Assembly (NCBI GenBank): GCA_007127615.1
Contig: SKZB01000501.1
Location: 1-7,703, forward strand
Reading direction: 5' to 3'
Length of the DNA: 7,703 nt
DNA from: Phycisphaerales bacterium
GTDB taxonomy: Bacteria; Planctomycetota; Phycisphaerae; Phycisphaerales; SM1A02
The translations under genes and the position numbers were made by a program. This document shows, in pieces, positions 6,447 through 7,703 of this stretch (its first letter is position 1; every line of letters starts with the position of its first letter). Below the pieces are notes generated by a model. The model was given only the letters and a program-made list of their open reading frames with translations, was not told the DNA's origin and did not search any database.

Positions 6447-6484
6447 GTGAGTTGACCGGCGTTACGTCGGGCTACGACAGGCGG

Positions 6485-7264
6485 TTATGGCAACTGCGTT
6501 GCGGCTGCGATCTCCTGCGCGAGTCGCGGCTGACCTGAATCGATGCAGCAGCGGAGCGGTTGCACATCGCACAAGGGTGTCGCGCTCAACAGTATGATCG
6601 AACCAACCGGGTGACCATCCGCATCGAGGATCATTGTGGACGCAATCGATACGGTCTGATCGCTGATGGTCCACGGCCCCCCGTGAAACAGATCGGGAAA
6701 TGGGGAATCCCAGATGCGAATCTCACCGACGCCCAGATAGTAGCTCGGCGAGAAGTCGCTCGCGTAAGGCTGGTTGTGGATCGCGGTACCCGCGGCGGCA
6801 AGTTGCATCGCACCCGAGCTTTGACAGCGACCCGTGATGACCACGGCCTCAGCGGTGAGATACTCGCGTATCGACTCGACATAGTGCTGGAGATAATCCC
6901 GGCCCCTGAGTTGGGCAAGCTCTTCTTCGACCCGGGCGAGTGCTTCGATCAGACGCGTCGCCTGATCTGACAAAGCGGCCGGGACAGACCCGTTTTCGGA
7001 TGATGGGGATTCAAACTGCGATCGGTCGACCAGTCCGGCCTCGATGGCCAGATGGGTCAGTTCAACCCGATTTCGGGCGTGGAGCTTTCGCCCCAGGGCA
7101 CCGCGGTGGGTCTCAACGGTCTTGATGCTGCGATGGAGCCGGTCGGCGATCTCGATCGAGGTCAGCCCCCGCGCGATGAGTTCCAGAACTTCCCGCTCAC
7201 GTTTCGTAAGCGAATGAACAAGTTCGATTGCGCCACATGGCGCCGATTGATGCATTCCGGGCAT
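6485..7264 (-). CDS. LuxR/NarL-type regulator with N-terminal HTH and C-terminal GAF-like domain
   Basis: Predicted transcription factor of 259 residues from the ATG at 7264. Numbering below counts the GTG at 7267 as 1. The LuxR-type HTH is at residues 18-80: SLTKREREVLELIARGLTS, then EIADRLHRSIKTVETHR (39-55, turn and recognition helix) and LGRKLHARNRVEL. A likely coiled coil (about 100-125) joins it to an alpha/beta domain (about 126-258) whose VVITG and GHPVGSIILLS strands look GAF- or PAS-like; the ligand is unknown. Cysteines at 148, 233, 240 and 241 could matter for redox sensing, a guess. Most LuxR-type regulators have the HTH at the C-terminus, so the order is reversed. AGGGG (7278-7274) lies nine bases before ATG 7264 and six before GTG 7267; either start is possible. 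Two palindromes directly upstream suggest autoregulation. cheA starts 265 bases downstream in the same direction. Confidence 0.9.
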   Translation of the reverse strand: MPGMHQSAPCGAIELVHSLTKREREVLELIARGLTSIEIADRLHRSIKTVETHRGALGRKLHARNRVELTHLAIEAGLVDRSQFESPSSENGSVPAALSDQATRLIEALARVEEELAQLRGRDYLQHYVESIREYLTAEAVVITGRCQSSGAMQLAAAGTAIHNQPYASDFSPSYYLGVGEIRIWDSPFPDLFHGGPWTISDQTVSIASTMILDADGHPVGSIILLSATPLCDVQPLRCCIDSGQPRLAQEIAAATQLP

Positions 7265-7282
7265 CACCCACCACCCCTACAA

Positions 7283-7296
7283 GATTTCATGAAATC
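7283..7296. promoter_or_regulatory. Perfect 14-bp palindrome upstream of the LuxR-type gene (putative operator)
   Basis: GATTTCATGAAATC is a perfect palindrome without spacer, 19 bases before ATG 7264 and downstream of the possible -10 element. Binding here would block transcription of the regulator. Its centre (7289.5) is 21.5 bp from the centre of the next palindrome, about two helical turns. Confidence 0.5.
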
Positions 7297-7325
7297 GACA
7301 TACTGACATGGCATGTCGCTACCAA
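7297..7325 (-). promoter_or_regulatory. Possible sigma-70-like promoter of the LuxR-type gene
   Basis: On the minus strand TTGGTA (7325-7320; four of six to consensus) and TATGTC (7302-7297; three of six) are 17 bases apart. The match is poor. The position, just before the ribosome site with a palindrome filling the spacer, is the reason to list it. Confidence 0.22.
7305..7317. promoter_or_regulatory. Perfect 13-bp palindrome (putative operator)
   Basis: GACATG-G-CATGTC, six-base arms around one base, inside the spacer of the possible promoter of the regulator. Its sequence differs from the 7283-7296 palindrome, so two different proteins, or one with loose specificity, would be needed. Confidence 0.45.
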
Positions 7326-7621
7326 AGAGGAATATCGGAATCTGCGCGTTTCAACTTGAGTCGAATTATCCCGTTTGCAGTTTCGTTCCGCGGTCGAATC
7401 CTGGACTGACGTCCCGGAGCTCAGGGGATTCTCTGATTTGCCCGGCCCCGGACGATTCACCTCATTCTGTTTACCCAATCAACCGATCTTCGACGGGTCC
7501 GGATGGAGCCCAACGCACCGGATTTCTGTCGTCCCGTCCCGCCCATGAGGTCATTGTCGTGACGAGTCGGGACCACTGAATCCCCACTGAGTTCATACCC
7601 CACCAGGATCACACTGCCGCC

Positions 7622-7703
7622 ATGGATGTCCGATACATCAATCCGTTCATCGAATCGACCCAGCGCGTCTTCAAGACGATGCTGGATCTCGATGTTTCCT
7701 TCA
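7622..7703 (+). CDS. cheX: CheX-type chemotaxis phosphatase (N-terminal 27 residues, cut by the window edge)
   Basis: The first codons read MDVRYINPFIESTQRVFKTM, the characteristic opening of CheX (a YINPFIE-type first helix followed by a second helix ending in an F-x-x-M pattern). CheX is a cytoplasmic dimer of the CheC/CheX/FliY family that dephosphorylates CheY-P; its catalytic E-x-x-N residues would lie beyond the window edge. The ATG at 7622 has an AGGA at 7605-7608, rather far at 13 bases. The gene is divergent from the regulator and from the rest of the che cluster. The family call rests only on this N-terminal wording but fits the context well. Confidence 0.83.
   Translation, partial: MDVRYINPFIESTQRVFKTMLDLDVSF

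Larger units (their letters stand above)
7268..7621. other. Divergent intergenic region between the regulator and cheX
   Basis: About 354 bases without a supported gene, shared by the minus-strand regulator and plus-strand cheX. The left end holds two palindromes (7283-7296 and 7305-7317) and a possible -35/-10 pair for the regulator. The rest (7326-7600) has mixed composition, with minor dyads such as TCGTGACGA, and no promoter I can defend for cheX. An 88-codon plus-strand frame at 7313-7579 has no ribosome site and no recognisable protein wording. Confidence 0.6.

Noticed and set aside
6220..6484. Sigma-54 or FliA-type promoter for cheA
   Set aside because: I looked for GG-N10-GC and for TAAA-N15-GCCGATAA patterns; none fit with good spacing on the minus strand.
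7313..7579. Plus-strand frame of 88 codons upstream of cheX
   Set aside because: No ribosome site, Ser/Pro/Arg-rich wording without a recognisable fold, and its ATG lies within a palindrome. It is better read as regulatory DNA.
1..7703. CRISPR array, tRNA, rRNA, transposase or phage genes
   Set aside because: No regularly spaced repeats, no tRNA-like folds and no mobile-element proteins were seen. The ten-base match to the 16S 3' end at 6437-6446 is isolated and is not an rRNA gene.

Overview
This window holds most of a bacterial chemotaxis locus. Five genes lie on the minus strand and are read from right to left: a LuxR-type regulator, cheA, cheW, a haem-binding methyl-accepting chemotaxis protein (MCP), and the N-terminal part of cheR, which runs off the left edge. 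A sixth gene, the start of a CheX-type CheY-P phosphatase, is divergent on the plus strand and runs off the right edge. The DNA is moderately GC-rich. The regulator's HTH wording (conserved HRS-KT-E-HR--LGRKL--RNRVEL pattern), the two-HPt CheA and the CheX wording recall Planctomycetota, possibly Phycisphaerae-like. That placement is from memory of family wording, not a computed phylogeny.

Layout. 1-445: cheR (minus, partial). 446-758: non-coding, with a strong intrinsic terminator for mcp at 632-669 and two back-to-back hairpins at 491-541 before cheR. 759-2660: MCP with a periplasmic CxxCH haem domain. 2661-2960: non-coding leader of mcp, with a hairpin directly after the cheW stop. 2961-3518: cheW. 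3541-6219: cheA with two HPt domains. 6220-6484: a gap with a possible 46-codon small ORF behind an ideal Shine-Dalgarno sequence, a 22-bp tandem repeat and two mutually exclusive hairpins. 6485-7264: LuxR-type regulator with the HTH at its N-terminus. 7265-7621: divergent regulatory region with two perfect palindromes next to the regulator's start. 7622-7703: cheX start (plus, partial).

How it fits together. The MCP probably reads a redox or gas cue through covalently bound haem c outside the membrane and passes it through HAMP to the CheA-CheW array. CheA autophosphorylates on one or both HPt histidines and passes phosphate to response regulators that are not in this window. CheR methylates the MCP for adaptation, and CheX would remove phosphate from CheY-P. 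The upstream regulator may control expression of the cluster. CheY, CheB and CheD are not visible here.

The core genes are well-known families. The parts most worth a second look are the haem c receptor inside the che cluster, the reversed LuxR architecture with its palindromes, and the structured sORF-bearing gap between the regulator and cheA.
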